Assembly (NCBI GenBank): GCA_022494885.1
Contig: JAGVSM010000910.1
Location: forward strand, 310,001 to 374,000
DNA: 64,000 nucleotides
Source of the DNA: Micrasema longulum
Taxonomy: Eukaryota > Arthropoda > Insecta > Trichoptera > Brachycentridae
Direction of reading: 5' to 3'
The position numbers and the translations under genes were made by a program. Positions within the stretch are counted from its first letter, which is position 1. Each line of letters begins with the position of its first letter. Below, piece after piece: positions 25,486 to 37,121 of the stretch. The notes under the pieces are model-generated. The model saw only the letters and a list, made by a program, of their open reading frames with translations, was not told where the DNA came from and searched no databases.

Positions 25486-26039
25486 TACTATTTGATTATG
25501 CTATATTTGTAGTCTATTTATATCATTTTGATTTCCTGTTCCCTATAGTAGTTGCATATAACAAAATTTAGTTTTTACATAGGCTTCATACATGAGATTT
25601 TTTTCGTTTTTGGAACTTGGCACTTTTAATGTTAAAAGTTAATACCAAATTAACAATTCAAACAAAACTGCAAACTGAATTCTTTTTTGTATTTATTTGT
25701 AATTTATTATACCCTTTAAACAACGATTGTTTGAAGACGTTTCAGTTTTCGAAAATTTGTAGTTGCTAATTAGTGTCAGAAACCCGACGAAATTATGAAT
25801 TATACAATAGTTGTGGGGGTAAAATTACTATGCACGTTAATACTTAGTGAAGAAAATGATCAGATTTTATTAACTTAAAACCCACATTTTTCTATAATAT
25901 TATTTAGGAAAATTGTTTTTTTTTTTCTAAAAAAATATGTATACTAAACATAGCAAAAATATCTATAGATGGCATTCTATCACGCTATTGTTAGAAAAAT
26001 CACCTAATTTTTTTTTTTATAATTTCCCTTAATTTTGGT

Positions 26040-26213
26040 TACATTAAAGGCAAAGTGATCAATGTAACGCTTCAGGTGACAGTCTAGGAACAATGAAATA
26101 TCGCAGTGTAGAACCACCTATAAACCAATATTGCATGTCCACCTTGCAAGGAATTGATCTCAACTTCAATCATGGTAGGCGAACGCGCTTAACAGTACAC
26201 TACGAGGCCGACT
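26040..26213 (-). mobile_element. SINE-A, 5' part, diverged
   Basis: ACGCTTCAGGTGACAGTCTA through a decayed B box to CATGGTAGGCGAACGCGC and TACACTACGAGGCCGA, the reverse of the GGCCTCGTGGTGTAG head. Confidence 0.6.
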
Positions 26214-26491
26214 AACCTCTATTTTATTTTCGTTTTGAGGAGTTCTTCATGAAATAAATCTAACAAGTTTATACATTTATCAGTACTAGGTTCCATCCAG
26301 GAAGCCGAAACAAATAAAAATTATTATTGAAGTTAAAAAAGAGAGGGGAAAAATGTCTTCCGACACTTTCGAGATAAATTTTACTTACTAATAAATTTAT
26401 TGTTATTTGGGTAAAAAGCGAGTTATTAATTTTAAAAACCTATTAATTTGTATAAACTAATTTTGTGCTGTTTTAATAAAACCTGTGTTAA

Positions 26492-27200
26492 GGCTGTAGT
26501 AGGGTAAAACGAACGCAAAATTAGATAGTCATACAATTTTGCCATTTTAAAACTAAAGTTTTTTTTTCATCGGGCAATACTAAAGTATACTGACCTTCAG
26601 ACTAGCCCTAATCGCTTTCGAAAAGGCTGGTCTGAAGGTCGCGAAAAAGTCAATAAGATATTGTTTTGAATTGAATATTACAACCAGATTAACTTATTTT
26701 TTCAAAAAAAAGTATGCAATCCTATAAAAAGAGGTTTTACCTAAAGTATTTCCATATTTTTATTTTTTTAAGTATTACCGAAGGCATAATTTTAAGTAGA
26801 AATAAAGGAAAATGTCACAAAAATGTATGTGATTTAAAATGCTTGTATTTTTTTACAAAAACAAAAAATTAAAATTTAGCCACATCCACTTTTATGTAAA
26901 CTGTATGATCTTTAAATTATTATGACCAATTTTTGTTCAATACTTAGGTCTTTATTGAGATCCTAGATACCTAAGTTTAGTCTAAATTTGAAATGGCGTA
27001 ATCTGCCGGTCTAAAAGTAATTATATTTTAGTTAAATAAAACTTTTAAGTACATTTTTTAACAGAAATACATTTAAAAAATATTATTTTTATCTTATTAA
27101 TGTTTTTTTTATTATTGCCCGATTTAAAAAAAACATTCGTTTTAAAATAGCAAAATCGTATGATTTCCTAATTTTGCGTTCGTTTTACCCGATTACAGCC
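26492..27200. mobile_element. TTAA-flanked non-autonomous element, piggyBac type
   Basis: Terminal inverted repeats of about 60 bp: the left starts GGCTGTAGTAGGGTAAAACG and the right ends complementary to GGCTGTAATCGGGTAAAACG; the similarity runs through AACGCAAAATTAG and CATACAATTTTGC. TTAA flanks both ends (26488-26491 and 27201-27204), the target duplication of the piggyBac superfamily. There is no transposase frame in 709 bp. A 17-bp hairpin (GACCTTCAGACTAGCC) lies inside at about 26595-26640. Confidence 0.75.
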
Positions 27201-27597
27201 TTAAGTCATTATTCGTCTAAACGTGGTTTCTAGTTGAGTTTTTGTCTTCAAGATTGCGAAGTTTCCATACTTTCTTGTTTGTTTTGTGGCAAGTGAATCA
27301 GTAACGTGTCATTTAAGTTTCTCTTTATGTCACATCTGTCCCAAATATCCTCTTGAGGGGGATTAACGTCTCAAAGTAAAGTAACCGCAACAATAATGAG
27401 TCATCTAAGTACTACCCACAAGTCTGGTGTGGGATTAAACAAACACATTGAGCATATAGATTAAGTTTAACAATTACGTAATAATAGACTCACATTGGTT
27501 ATATTAATGACCGGAGCAGACCGCTCGACCATACCACGCGTTACACCTTTATGACTCTAAAAATCTGCATAATTATGCACATCAAAACTTTATTTTT

Positions 27598-28180
27598 TTA
27601 ACAATATTTTTAGTTTGTCCAAATTTTAGTAGACAAGGACTGGATTCAACTTCCTGGGGAGCTATTTACATTAAAATATTACAACAGAGATGAAGAACAT
27701 TTAAGAGACGGTAATATAGAAGTCTAGGCATCTACAGGGCTCATGATGTTAAATTTTCTTCATCTCTGTTATAATATGTTAATATAAACAGCTCCCCGGG
27801 GAGTTGAATCCAGTCCTTGTCTACAAAAATTTGGACTTACTCAAAATATTGTTGATAAATCCACCTGGTCTATGAAGAAGTATCGAAATTGAAAAAATAA
27901 CATTTTCTTGCGTTGCCTAGTATGTAGGTGAAATAATTCAGTTAGACGAATCTCACCCGCATAAATAAAGGTTTCAGCTCTTTAACTTCACAAACATCAA
28001 CAGATAAAATAATTGAAGGAATATAGATGTTCAAATATGGGCAGAATGGTGAATGTTACACAGTGTGTAAAGTGGCCACTTAAACCAACCATTGACCGGT
28101 CATAAGCCCTGTAGATGCCAAGACTTCTATATTACCCTCTCTTAAATGTTCTTCATCTCTGTTGTAATATTTTTATTATT
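27598..28180. mobile_element. FB1 element, longest well-preserved copy
   Basis: Carries the outer block TTTAGTTTGTCCAAATTTT then GACAAGGACTGGATTCAACT, an early inverted copy of it, and then the full internal region (GTTGCCTAGTATGTAGGTGA, AAAGGTTTCAGCTCTTTAAC, GGCAGAATGGTGAATGTTAC) ending in the right arm. The nested arrangement suggests one copy inserted into or recombined with another. Confidence 0.75.
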
Positions 28181-28369
28181 TTAATTTTTGTTCAAAATTT
28201 TAGATAAATTTTATGTAAGGTATTCGGAATCAAGATTGAGATGACGTACTCGTATCATTAAATAAACCGCACCTAATATTTTCTCCGCGTCCTGGTGAAT
28301 ATGCAAACTAGAAAAGTGTTTTCGAAAACAAAAATCCTGAATAAAGAAATCAAGTGGAGATATAACTAT

Positions 28370-28628
28370 GTCCTCCTTGTGGTGTGGAGGTTAGTCCGTT
28401 TGCGTATCATGCTTGAGGTCCCAGGTTTGATCCCTTGCAGGAGGATATGATGTTACTGGCTTTAAAGAAGGTTCTGCACGGAAATTAAATTTTTTTTTAG
28501 ACCGGCATCTAAAGCGTAATCACCTTACCTTCCATGTAATAGTTGATCCAGATACGCTACAATTGGGAGAGCCAATTCGGAACCCCCTGAACCGCAGAGT
28601 ACGGATAGAGAAATGATGATGATGAATT
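28370..28628 (+). mobile_element. SINE-A, full length, diverged
   Basis: Head CCTCCTTGTGGTGTGGAGG, B box GGTTTGATCCC, body CATCTAAAGCGTAATCACCT, and an ATGATGATGATGA 3' tail like the ATGATGATG of the 62.8 kb copy. Confidence 0.65.
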
Positions 28629-28767
28629 TCGCATAGTGAAATTTCAGCAACTCATTTACGTTTATGCCTAAAACTTTGTCACTACAATAAAAGCTGAATT
28701 ACTTTCCGCAAATTAAATTAACGTTTCAATGAAATCTGTTCTGGTTTATTTATTTATATTTAGTATA

Positions 28768-29132
28768 CAGAGTGTTCGTTAAACCCTGTCACATCTGAAA
28801 CCACGATGATCAGTATGGGCAAGAAGACATATTGGCATATTCAAAAAATATTTAGATTGAAGAAATTAAAAAAAATAAAATATTTTAAAAAGCAAACGGT
28901 TGCTTACTTCTTCAGGGGAAAAGCGAGAGGGGCGTGGCAGCGCGGTTGGTGGTGTATCAGACTCCTACTTTCCCATCCTCGTTTCTTCTCTGCAGAAGTA
29001 TGCAACCGTTTGTTTTTTATATTTAAAAAAAATATACATACTTTCTAAAAATTTATTTTTATGTGCCAATATGTCTTCTTGCTCATACTGATCATCGTGG
29101 ATTCAGATGTGTCAGGGTTTAAAGAACACCTG
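28768..29132. mobile_element. TA-flanked palindromic MITE, Tc1/mariner type
   Basis: Terminal inverted repeats over 70 bp: CAGAGTGTTCGTTAAACCCT at the left pairs with AGGGTTTAAAGAACACCTG at the right, followed inward by ATGATCAGTATGGGCAAGAA and GACATATTGGCA. TA dinucleotides flank it. The centre carries a second inverted pair (CAAACGGTTGC). 365 bp, no coding capacity. Confidence 0.72.
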
Positions 29133-29737
29133 TATATGCAAATAAGTTTTTTTTGTATGGTTGAATTTTTTTCTGAGATTTTTGTACTTGCTTAATCACG
29201 TTCCATATGAAGGATACAGGATATAAGGACGAATGTTAGTACAATAAGTTTTGAGATAAAGCGTTTTTAAATCTTCAAACCTCTTAAACATTCAAATAAT
29301 AAACGAACCTGCTTAATATAAATAGCCTATACTATTTTATTAAAAAAATAAATTCATTTATATTAAATTATTGCTTTATTTTCAGTATTTAACTGACTTC
29401 TACCCTTTATCCCCTGTACGCAAAGAACTTTTATGTCAATTTTTTTAAACAGAAATGTGTATTATGTAAACTGCTGTTTAAAACGCATGAAAATTGAAAG
29501 CTATCATTTATATCCTATACCCTTCATACATTATATTTAAGCGAATGGTTTATTTCACACCACGAGAAAAATCATAGTTTAGATTGATATGTATTGTAAT
29601 CAGTTCTGTAGTAATATAAAAAAAAGTCAATATGGGCCATTAAATATACATGATTGGTATATAAACATTTTATTGAATTAATATAATATGTAAAAAGTAT
29701 GTACAAAATTGTAAACAACATAATATCGGGTCAACGT

Positions 29738-29865
29738 ATAATCGGGTTGTGGTCCCGTGGCTAGTGTCTCGGACTCACGGATCAAAGGTCCGTGGTTCGA
29801 ATCCCACTCTACCCCAACTTAATCTCCGTTTTCTAATAGTGAGTTATTAACAACTCGTTGCCTTT
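29738..29865 (+). mobile_element. SINE-B, best copy
   Basis: GGTTGTGGTCCCGTGGCTAG, TGTCTCGGACTCACGGATCA and GGTTCGAATCCCACTCTACC, then AACTTAATCTCCGTTTTC and TAATAGTGAGTTATT, shared in reverse with the 11.3 kb copy. Confidence 0.65.
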
Positions 29866-30817
29866 AAAATGGAATATTTTGGTAAATCATTAGAACGCAA
29901 ATATTTTTTTCTCAAAAAAAAATATATCCATAAAAAAAAATATTTTGTAAAAATAAATCATTATTATCCCAGAAAAACACGAGACAAGACATTATTGCCC
30001 TGTCGGTAAATTTCATCTTTCGAAAAGTGAGCTAATCACTTATTTTTTGTATGACTCCCTTTGGGAATACATCAACCGGTCTTTGGTCAGAATAAAAAAA
30101 GCAGTAAAGCCTAGACATTATTGGCATTGGTGAAAAGAAGCCATTGGTTCTGTAATTTCCCACCCAGCACACGCAATAACCAGTACACCATGACGCTGAC
30201 TAATCTCCACTCGATTTCCTTTTGCAGGATGTTTACGTGAGAATAGCCACCGAATAAATTTGAAATAAATACAAAATATTATCAGGAAAACTGATTCATC
30301 CTAATTTTAACCTAACGACACGTGTTAAATGGGCAAACTCGAGGATTTATAAAAAAAATATTCTGTTAAGGCCGTCACATGTCAATTCAAAATCACATAA
30401 AATTTCAATAGAATCCCGCTATCCAAAATTTGACTACGATCATGGTATTAAATTTCTACCATTATTTTACGATTACAAAAAAAAACTTATTATTCTGAAA
30501 GCAAGTATGTCACTAAGAGTTTACAATAACCGTTTGTCACAAAGTTCAACTTAGTACAAGTTTACGACAGTATTATGTAAATCACAATTTGTTACTAGAC
30601 AATAATCTTCCGGTGAAAACTCGTGTACTAATAAAAAATAGATACATAGTACTTTTATTTATGTATACATAACAGTACCTATATGTAAATATAAGATTAA
30701 CAAATACCTTTACCCGTTGTCCAAATGAGCTTAACTTTGAAAAACGTAGGGGAAACTGTATTCAATTAATTTTGATCAGTTTTTATTGTGAACGATTTAT
30801 TTATTGAAACTTATGTA

Positions 30818-31460
30818 GCAGGCAGGAAAAATGTTTTTGAGAAGGGAATATGGAAGACTAGACATTTACAAGGTTTATGACTTGCCATTGGTTGTTCAAG
30901 GACAAACATTTAGGCAAACTCAGAATATTGATTAATTTATTCCCTAATTAATAGAATTGATAAGATGCTTAAACTTACTCTTTGCTATAAAATATGATTG
31001 AGTAATAATTATTGATTTGACGTTTATTCCAACAGAGAGGGAAAACAGTTTTTAGAAGAGAATATGGACGTCTAGACAGGGTTTGTGACATGTCATTGGC
31101 TGGCTTAAGTGGCCACTTTACACACTAATTTAACATTTACCATTGTGCTTATGTTTAAACACCCACATTTTTAACGAAGTGAATTAAAAGAGCTGAAACC
31201 TTTATGTCGGTGAGATTCCTCTGGCATTATAAGAATTGAGGAAATACGCATTTTTAAATATAGGCAAAATGGTAAGTGTTACACAGTGTGTAAAGTGGCC
31301 ACTTAAATCAGTCACTAGCCCTGTAAATGCCTAGACTTCAATTTCTCTTTTCAAAAATGTTTTTCCTCTCTGTTGTAACAAATTTCAATATTGATAACTA
31401 ACTCTCTGGGATGTGAAATTCAACTTGGTCTACAAACATTTGGACACACTCAATATGTGG
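30818..31460. mobile_element. FB1 element, old diverged copy (possibly two nested)
   Basis: Recognisable family blocks GAGAAGGGAATATGGAAG, CATGTCATTGGCTGGC, TAAGTGGCCACTTTACACAC, AGAGCTGAAACCTTTATG and ACACAGTGTGTAAAGTGGCC, all with many substitutions. A partial copy (30820-30930) precedes a fuller one (31030-31460). Confidence 0.65.
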
Positions 31461-32231
31461 TTAATGATTGATTTAAATTACATCAACTTGTTATAAGGTT
31501 ATGAATAAAGTGAATGTGATGATATATTATTGAATAATGAGCATTTATTCAAGTATGCTTTGTGTGAAATAAAAAGTGTTGAATCATCAAACTGCTCTCA
31601 CCGGCACAACTCCTATTAAGGCTCAAGTCTTGACATACATAGTCATTATTTGGTTTTATTCATATGTCACGACCGGAACTGATTGCTTTTCAAAAGTATC
31701 AGCAGGATCTTAAAAATGTCTTTATAGATTTTATTTCCGCTTGATACACTCACGACAAGGTAGCTTAATCGATCGTGTTTATTTATAGCCCTTTTAATTA
31801 TTTAACAACCGTAAGCGCTTTGTACTTGTTTGAATACATATATTCTGATAAATAATTTAAATGCATAATGTCATTTTAAATACGTAGAAAAGTTGCGCTA
31901 ATTTATTTATTAGCATTCACTCTAGAGGTCATTTAGATTTATTTTATACCACGCCGCTGATGATTAAGTCCTATGTTTTAAAAAAAATAATGATTAGTTC
32001 TTCACTTTTGTTTTAACTCTTTACTCTTGTGTGCATAATTATTTTTTAAATTTATTATTGTTTAGTATTAATATTTATATAAACCATGAAGTAAACTTTT
32101 AACTTTCCTTTTAAAGCACTTTCTTTTTTTTTCTTCTCTTCCTCTTTTTTTAAAAACTGCTATTTTCTTTTATTTTTTTTTACATTTTATTTTTATTTTT
32201 TTTGTTATTTTTTTTGTTATTTTTTTGCACC

Positions 32232-32395
32232 ACAACAGGCCAGGAGGCCTAATTACAGCGGTGAATTACATCACAGAGCATCCAGGCTTGAGAAAAATCA
32301 CATTTTAATTTTTATGTTCTCACCGGGAATCGAACCCGGAACCTTCCGTGCGTGAATCAAGCGTCTTGACCACTACACCACGGAGGCCGCCGAGG
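32232..32395 (-). mobile_element. SINE-C, tRNA-headed, inside a LINE-like tail
   Basis: The minus strand reads GGCGGCCTCCGTGGTGTAGT, GGTCAAGACGCTTGATTCAC and GGTTCCGGGTTCGATTCCCG. A and B boxes are strong but the 5' and 3' ends do not pair as an acceptor stem, so this is a SINE head and not a tRNA. Downstream (left) is the body with TCCTGGCCTGTTGTGG. Confidence 0.66.
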
Positions 32396-34511
32396 TAAAT
32401 ATTTATATTTGTTACAGATGTAATATTTCTTTTTTACATATAAATACGTTTTTCCATTGTATACTTTTTTCGATGTTTTTGTTCTTTTTTTAATATTATT
32501 TTATTATTTGTTGTTTTTTTTTCACTGGTTTTATTGTAATTATGTAAAAGATTCATGGAACCGTAAATAAATAAATAAATAAATAACTACAAAGTATTTT
32601 TTCAAAGTCATTGTATTTGAAGAAGTTATTCCTATACAACGCACCTAATAGAAATGGGTTCTGAAATTTGATAATTATGCATGAAAAAACATGTATTTTA
32701 AAATTATGGTTTAATTAACTTACGCACACTATTAATTTACTTATTTTATGTGTATGTATACTATATTTGTTAAAACAAAAATACTTTGTAACTGATAGTA
32801 AACCATAATCGTATTTTTATAGGTTATGCGGGTTTAAAGAGGAAAAAACACCTAGGTTCACCGGTATAATTAATATGTGCTTCTCGGTACGTGCATATAT
32901 TTTATTTAAAACGTCGAGAAATTGAAATATATATATTTTTTAGTGTAAACGATTGCGAGATTGAGCTTTCTTTCATTTGACCTAAATTTTATCGATTTTG
33001 TGTTTATAAAGAAGGGTCAAGATTCATATCCGGGCAACTGCTTCACCGTTATATGAACTTTATATTATATTTACAACCTGAAGTACACACTGTTACATAC
33101 ATAAATGTGAGTAAAACTTGCACCATAAACATCGGTAGTTCTCAAATGTGAAGTTTGTACCCGTGCCTGCTGCGGTCTAAACTAATGTGACATTTTCTTA
33201 TTACGATATTTTCTCTTCAATTCGTATCAAGGTGAAAACAATGAAATTATTATTGTCGTCGTAATAGTTATTGAGCTTTCGAAAGAGTAATTGATCTAGT
33301 TAATTTTCCCTTAAATTTTTGTACAATTACAACTAAATTTAACGTAATTCAGCCATTAAATGATCGAACGGAATGTGAAGTGTAATATGTTAGGTTAGTT
33401 ATATGGCTGGGTTATTTGACCTCATGTTGGACTTATGTAGAAGCGAGTATACATATTATGATAAGGTAGAAACTGTCTTAAATATATATTCTTAAATGTA
33501 AATCCCATATGTTAGTTCTATTAAAATCCTCAATTAACTTTTGACAAGCCTGAACTAATGAGTTCTATAAAATTGAATATCCCAACAAAAACCTAAGAGA
33601 AAATGTAATTTTTCACACTAAAAACAATAAAACTAATAATTATTATGGTTTTCACTCCACCTTGCCTAAAATTCTTAAGTCAATCAACAAAAATTCCTAA
33701 TCTTGATTTCATTGATAATAAGATGTCTTCTTTCATGCGATCACTGAATCAAATGAACCATCTCTTTCCCTCTTCCATTCCTACCTAGTCATTTTTGTTT
33801 TAATGCTATATAAATGATTGCCTATTATTAATTTATTATTATTTATTTTATTTAGAAATTTATTGCAAAAAAAATATGTACATATTTAATAACAAAGAAT
33901 CTATATAAAACCAATTAATGTAAAATGAAAATGGAGTGTTCTCTGTTTATGATAGTCTCCATCTAACATGCACAGCCTTTTCGAAGATGGAGATTTTCTA
34001 TCTTTAGAGCATAAGTAGTCCTATACTTATAAAACAATAACATAAAAAAGAAAAACTAAAACTACTTAATTATAAATGCCTAGCTAATCAAATGTAAGAA
34101 ATTAAAAATCGTTATTAAACAAATATAATGTGTGTATATGTGCCAAGAATACATGTTACTTAAACATAAATAATATAAAATAATAATTAATAAAACAAAT
34201 ATAAAGCAATGAACTACATAAAAATATTAATAATATGTGTACCAATTATATAAAGTACTACGTTTTTCGATTTACATATATTTTTCAAAAAAAATTCTCG
34301 CTAGACTACTCGCTATTCTAGTGCTTTTACTTATAAAATATTAGGTTTATTTGTTTCTCTTATATAATGTATATCGTCTTTGTGAATGCCCACTGGGCCT
34401 TAATACAAATAAATAAAAATAGGTTTAATATATCCTTTACACCGGTAAATTGTGGGATAAAGTAGTAAAAAAAAGTAAACGAAACATTATATACTCGTTT
34501 CCCAAACTGTT

Positions 34512-34673
34512 CAATTTTGATTGTAAAGTGAAACAGATCCTCCGAAACAGCCATTTATAGACCGATCGTATTTTGCGTTTGTTTTTCACAAACAAATTTC
34601 AATTTTGATTGTAAAGTGAAACAGATCCTCCGAAACAGCCATTTATAGATCGTATTTTGCGTTTGTTTTTCAT
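34512..34673. repeat. 88-bp tandem duplication
   Basis: CAATTTTGATTGTAAAGTGA, AACAGATCCTCCGAAACAGC and CGTATTTTGCGTTTGTTTTTC occur twice with 88-bp spacing. The two copies are almost identical apart from a 4-base difference, so the duplication is recent. Confidence 0.8.
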
Positions 34674-35479
34674 TTTCTCGAATGCTCTCATTTATTAGAA
34701 AGTTTCGATTGGTTAGGAAATCGAAGATATACAAATCTTTGAAACTTTACGCAAATAGTGATTGGGAAATACGTGAACGTGTATCCGTATCGTCGTATAT
34801 TGCTGTACTCTGCACAGTATCGATATTGAAATGAGAGATAAATCTCGACCGTGAGAACATAAATAGTACCGCTATCCAAACATGACTTCGATTATCATTT
34901 TGGATTCGTTTACTCTTACAGTTAGGCGGATTTAATCTCAAAGGGGGACGTTATATTATCTCACTTACATTCACTACACAGTCCACAGTACACAGTACAC
35001 AGTTTGTAAATGCGAGTTTATACGAGCGAAAAATGATCAACGTTCTTTTTAGAAAATGATTATGTCCGTCATCCATTTCAACATAACAATTGAAACGGAT
35101 TTTTTTTTTGATAATTAAACAAAAAAATAGTATTCTTAAACGTGAATGTAAATCAGTTAAATACATATTTTTTTGTATTTAAGAAGATACGCGAACCAAA
35201 TTTAGAAGTATTTATAAAATATTTAAATCAATGATTTTCGCAAAATGTTTTTATATTTTTAAAGTAACACGATGCTCGCCTTTAAAAAGAGATAATATTT
35301 TTTTTTTGTGTTGTATTTTTTACCTAATTTTTAAACTGTTTTTGATACTTATAGTTCTCTGCATATTGTATTTGTGTTTTTATTTGATAAAATATGTTTG
35401 CAATAAATCATAAAAGCCGTACGAATGATACATTAAATAATAAAAAATAGAAAAACAAAAACAAACAAACCATCTCGAC

Positions 35480-35790
35480 GTTTCCTCGTAGAAGTAAGCA
35501 GAGAGAGTAGAACGCCACATCACTCTGTCTTTGCATACAACTTGCGCTTCCTCTACATTTATAAATCTTCTAATGCACGCACTTTTGACAGGTCCACTTT
35601 AGGTATTTTTTGCTGTCGTCATGCCATGTTTTTTGCATCCATAAAAAATGCATCAATTCCTCTACATGTCCAAACCAACACAGCGCACTTTTCTTGATTT
35701 TGTCGATAATGCTTGTCTCGGCCTAACATAATGTACGGATCTCGACATTTGAGCACCTGTCACATTCGCCCGAGAGATCGAATTTCGATA
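35480..35790 (-). pseudogene. LINE remnant with WFGHVE motif (RTE-like)
   Basis: The minus strand reads KIKKSALCWFGHVEEL and TWHDDSKKYLKWTCQK. The WFGHV motif is typical of the C-terminus of RTE-type endonuclease-reverse transcriptases. The tail AGAACGCCACATCACTCTGT also occurs at 14.4 kb, and the C-terminal words recur at 63.9 kb. Confidence 0.58.
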
Positions 35791-36412
35791 GCATTAAACC
35801 TACTTTCATTCTTGTTTTTTAGAAGAAATTAGGTACTATTTCTCTCTAATCATATTATTTTGGATGTCTTGTTCGATAACGCAAAACTATTACGGACTTA
35901 CCCCTGAATTATTATTCGCGATCGTGCTATACTCATAAAACCAGTACAATTATTTCTCAATATCCCAATAAATATAATTATTAAGTAGAGCATCAGTATC
36001 TAGAGTGATGGTCACGAAGTCGTCGCTTCTAAAAGTAACTTTCCTACTTATTTAGTAAACCTGACCTCACATACTGTAACACATTCACCAATTGGTTACA
36101 GCCTTACAGTTACTTCGTCCATTATTACAGAATTACTACAGTGACACGATTGGAGGTTACAACATTTGGCAAAAAATATATGGGCATAAAACAAATGCGG
36201 TTAACATGATTATTTAGTTCAAACACATCTCCACAATAAACAGATAATAAATTATTACTAACACACTATGCCATGATCAAACCACATCTTGTACCCATTT
36301 TATTTTTGAACACGGTCTTGTTGCAAAACTTTACCCAGAGTTTAGGTTCGTTTATAAATAAGATAACATGTCAATATGTTTATTTTTTGACTGATACCGC
36401 GTGTGTTGGATT

Positions 36413-36455
36413 TGTTCCGACGTTTCGGCTACAATTGCAGGAGCCATCTTCAGGG
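36413..36455 (-). ncRNA. Hammerhead-ribozyme-like motif, left arm
   Basis: The minus strand reads CTGAAGA, one extra base, stem GGCT/AGCC around an 11-base loop, then GAAAC and GTC. Stem I may form between TTTACC before the core and GGAACAAA after it, with internal mismatches. CTGANGA and GAAA match the hammerhead core fully; the extra base before stem II is atypical. Confidence 0.45.
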
Positions 36456-36871
36456 TAAACTGAGTGTTTTGTTGAAAAAAGTGTGTGCTTAAGTACTAGT
36501 CATTTGTATCGTGTCGCAGTCGGCAGTAGGCACATTTCTATTCATTTTTGTAGTATGTAGTGCTGGGAACCATGTTGAGTTTAATTTAAGCCCGTCGTCT
36601 TTGTTTATGTTATTTAAGTGTGTGTGTATTTCAATTGCCTCTTTTATATTCGTGCACTGCAATTACTGGATGTATGCAAAATTTTCGGTTCAAATGCGAA
36701 AAAATGTCAGGTGTCTATAAAGTGTTCCGCCATTGCAGATTTGTCAGGATGCCCAAGTTTACACATTCTTTTGTGTTCGTCAAACATTTTCTTTGCTGTG
36801 CGCCCTGTTTGACACGGTACAAATTACTAGTACTTAAACACACACTTTTTTATACAAAACACTTAGTTTAC

Positions 36872-36912
36872 CCTGAAGATCGCTCCTGCAATGGTAGCTG
36901 AAACGTCGGAAC
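36872..36912 (+). ncRNA. Hammerhead-ribozyme-like motif, right arm
   Basis: CTGAAGA and GAAACGTC are intact. Stem II has decayed relative to the left arm (CGCT/AGCT), so this copy is probably weaker. Confidence 0.4.
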
Positions 36913-37121
36913 AAATCCAACACACACCCAATAAAGAAACATATTGATAACAGTGACCGTGAAAACCTTCGCACCTATTTGAGATTACATGTGATTACAT
37001 ATTTTTGTGTTATTTGCTATTTTTCAATTAAAAAATATCTTAATAATATTTTTGCGTTAGGTTGTAGGTACATACTTTATTTTATATAATTTTGAGTATT
37101 TTTATGATAATTTAATTTATT

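Larger units (their letters stand above)
23484..26491. other. AT-rich non-coding stretch
   Basis: Holds the hairpin at 24.1 kb, the hammerhead-like motif at 25.1 kb and SINE-A at 26.0 kb. The frames at 23856-24104 and 24396-24596 show no domain. Confidence 0.45.
31461..35479. other. Non-coding, SINE-C and LINE tails
   Basis: A T-rich run and SINE-C at 32.1-32.4 kb are followed by an (AAATA)n tail at 32.57 kb, suggesting SINE-C sits inside a LINE 3' end. 33.6-33.85 kb is another possible LINE tail. No gene found. Confidence 0.45.
36404..36935. mobile_element. Foldback element with hammerhead-like motif in both arms
   Basis: Inverted arms of about 105 bp (36404-36510 and 36825-36935): GTGTGTTGGATTTGTTCCGA, AGTTTACCCTGAAGAT and AAGTACTAGT recur inverted at the other end. 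The unpaired centre is about 310 bp and shows no recognisable gene; the short open frames inside are not convincing. Both arms carry the CTGAAGA...GAAACGTCGGAAC motif, oriented outward. Confidence 0.65.

Noticed and set aside
32320..32395. Possible tRNA gene on the minus strand (good A and B boxes)
   Set aside because: The acceptor stem does not pair and the anticodon arm is poor; the head recurs at 62.4 kb as a fragment. It is a SINE promoter head.
36511..36901. Overlapping plus-strand frames of 64-93 codons
   Set aside because: Inside the loop and arm of the 36.4-kb foldback, three frames at once, no recognisable domain.
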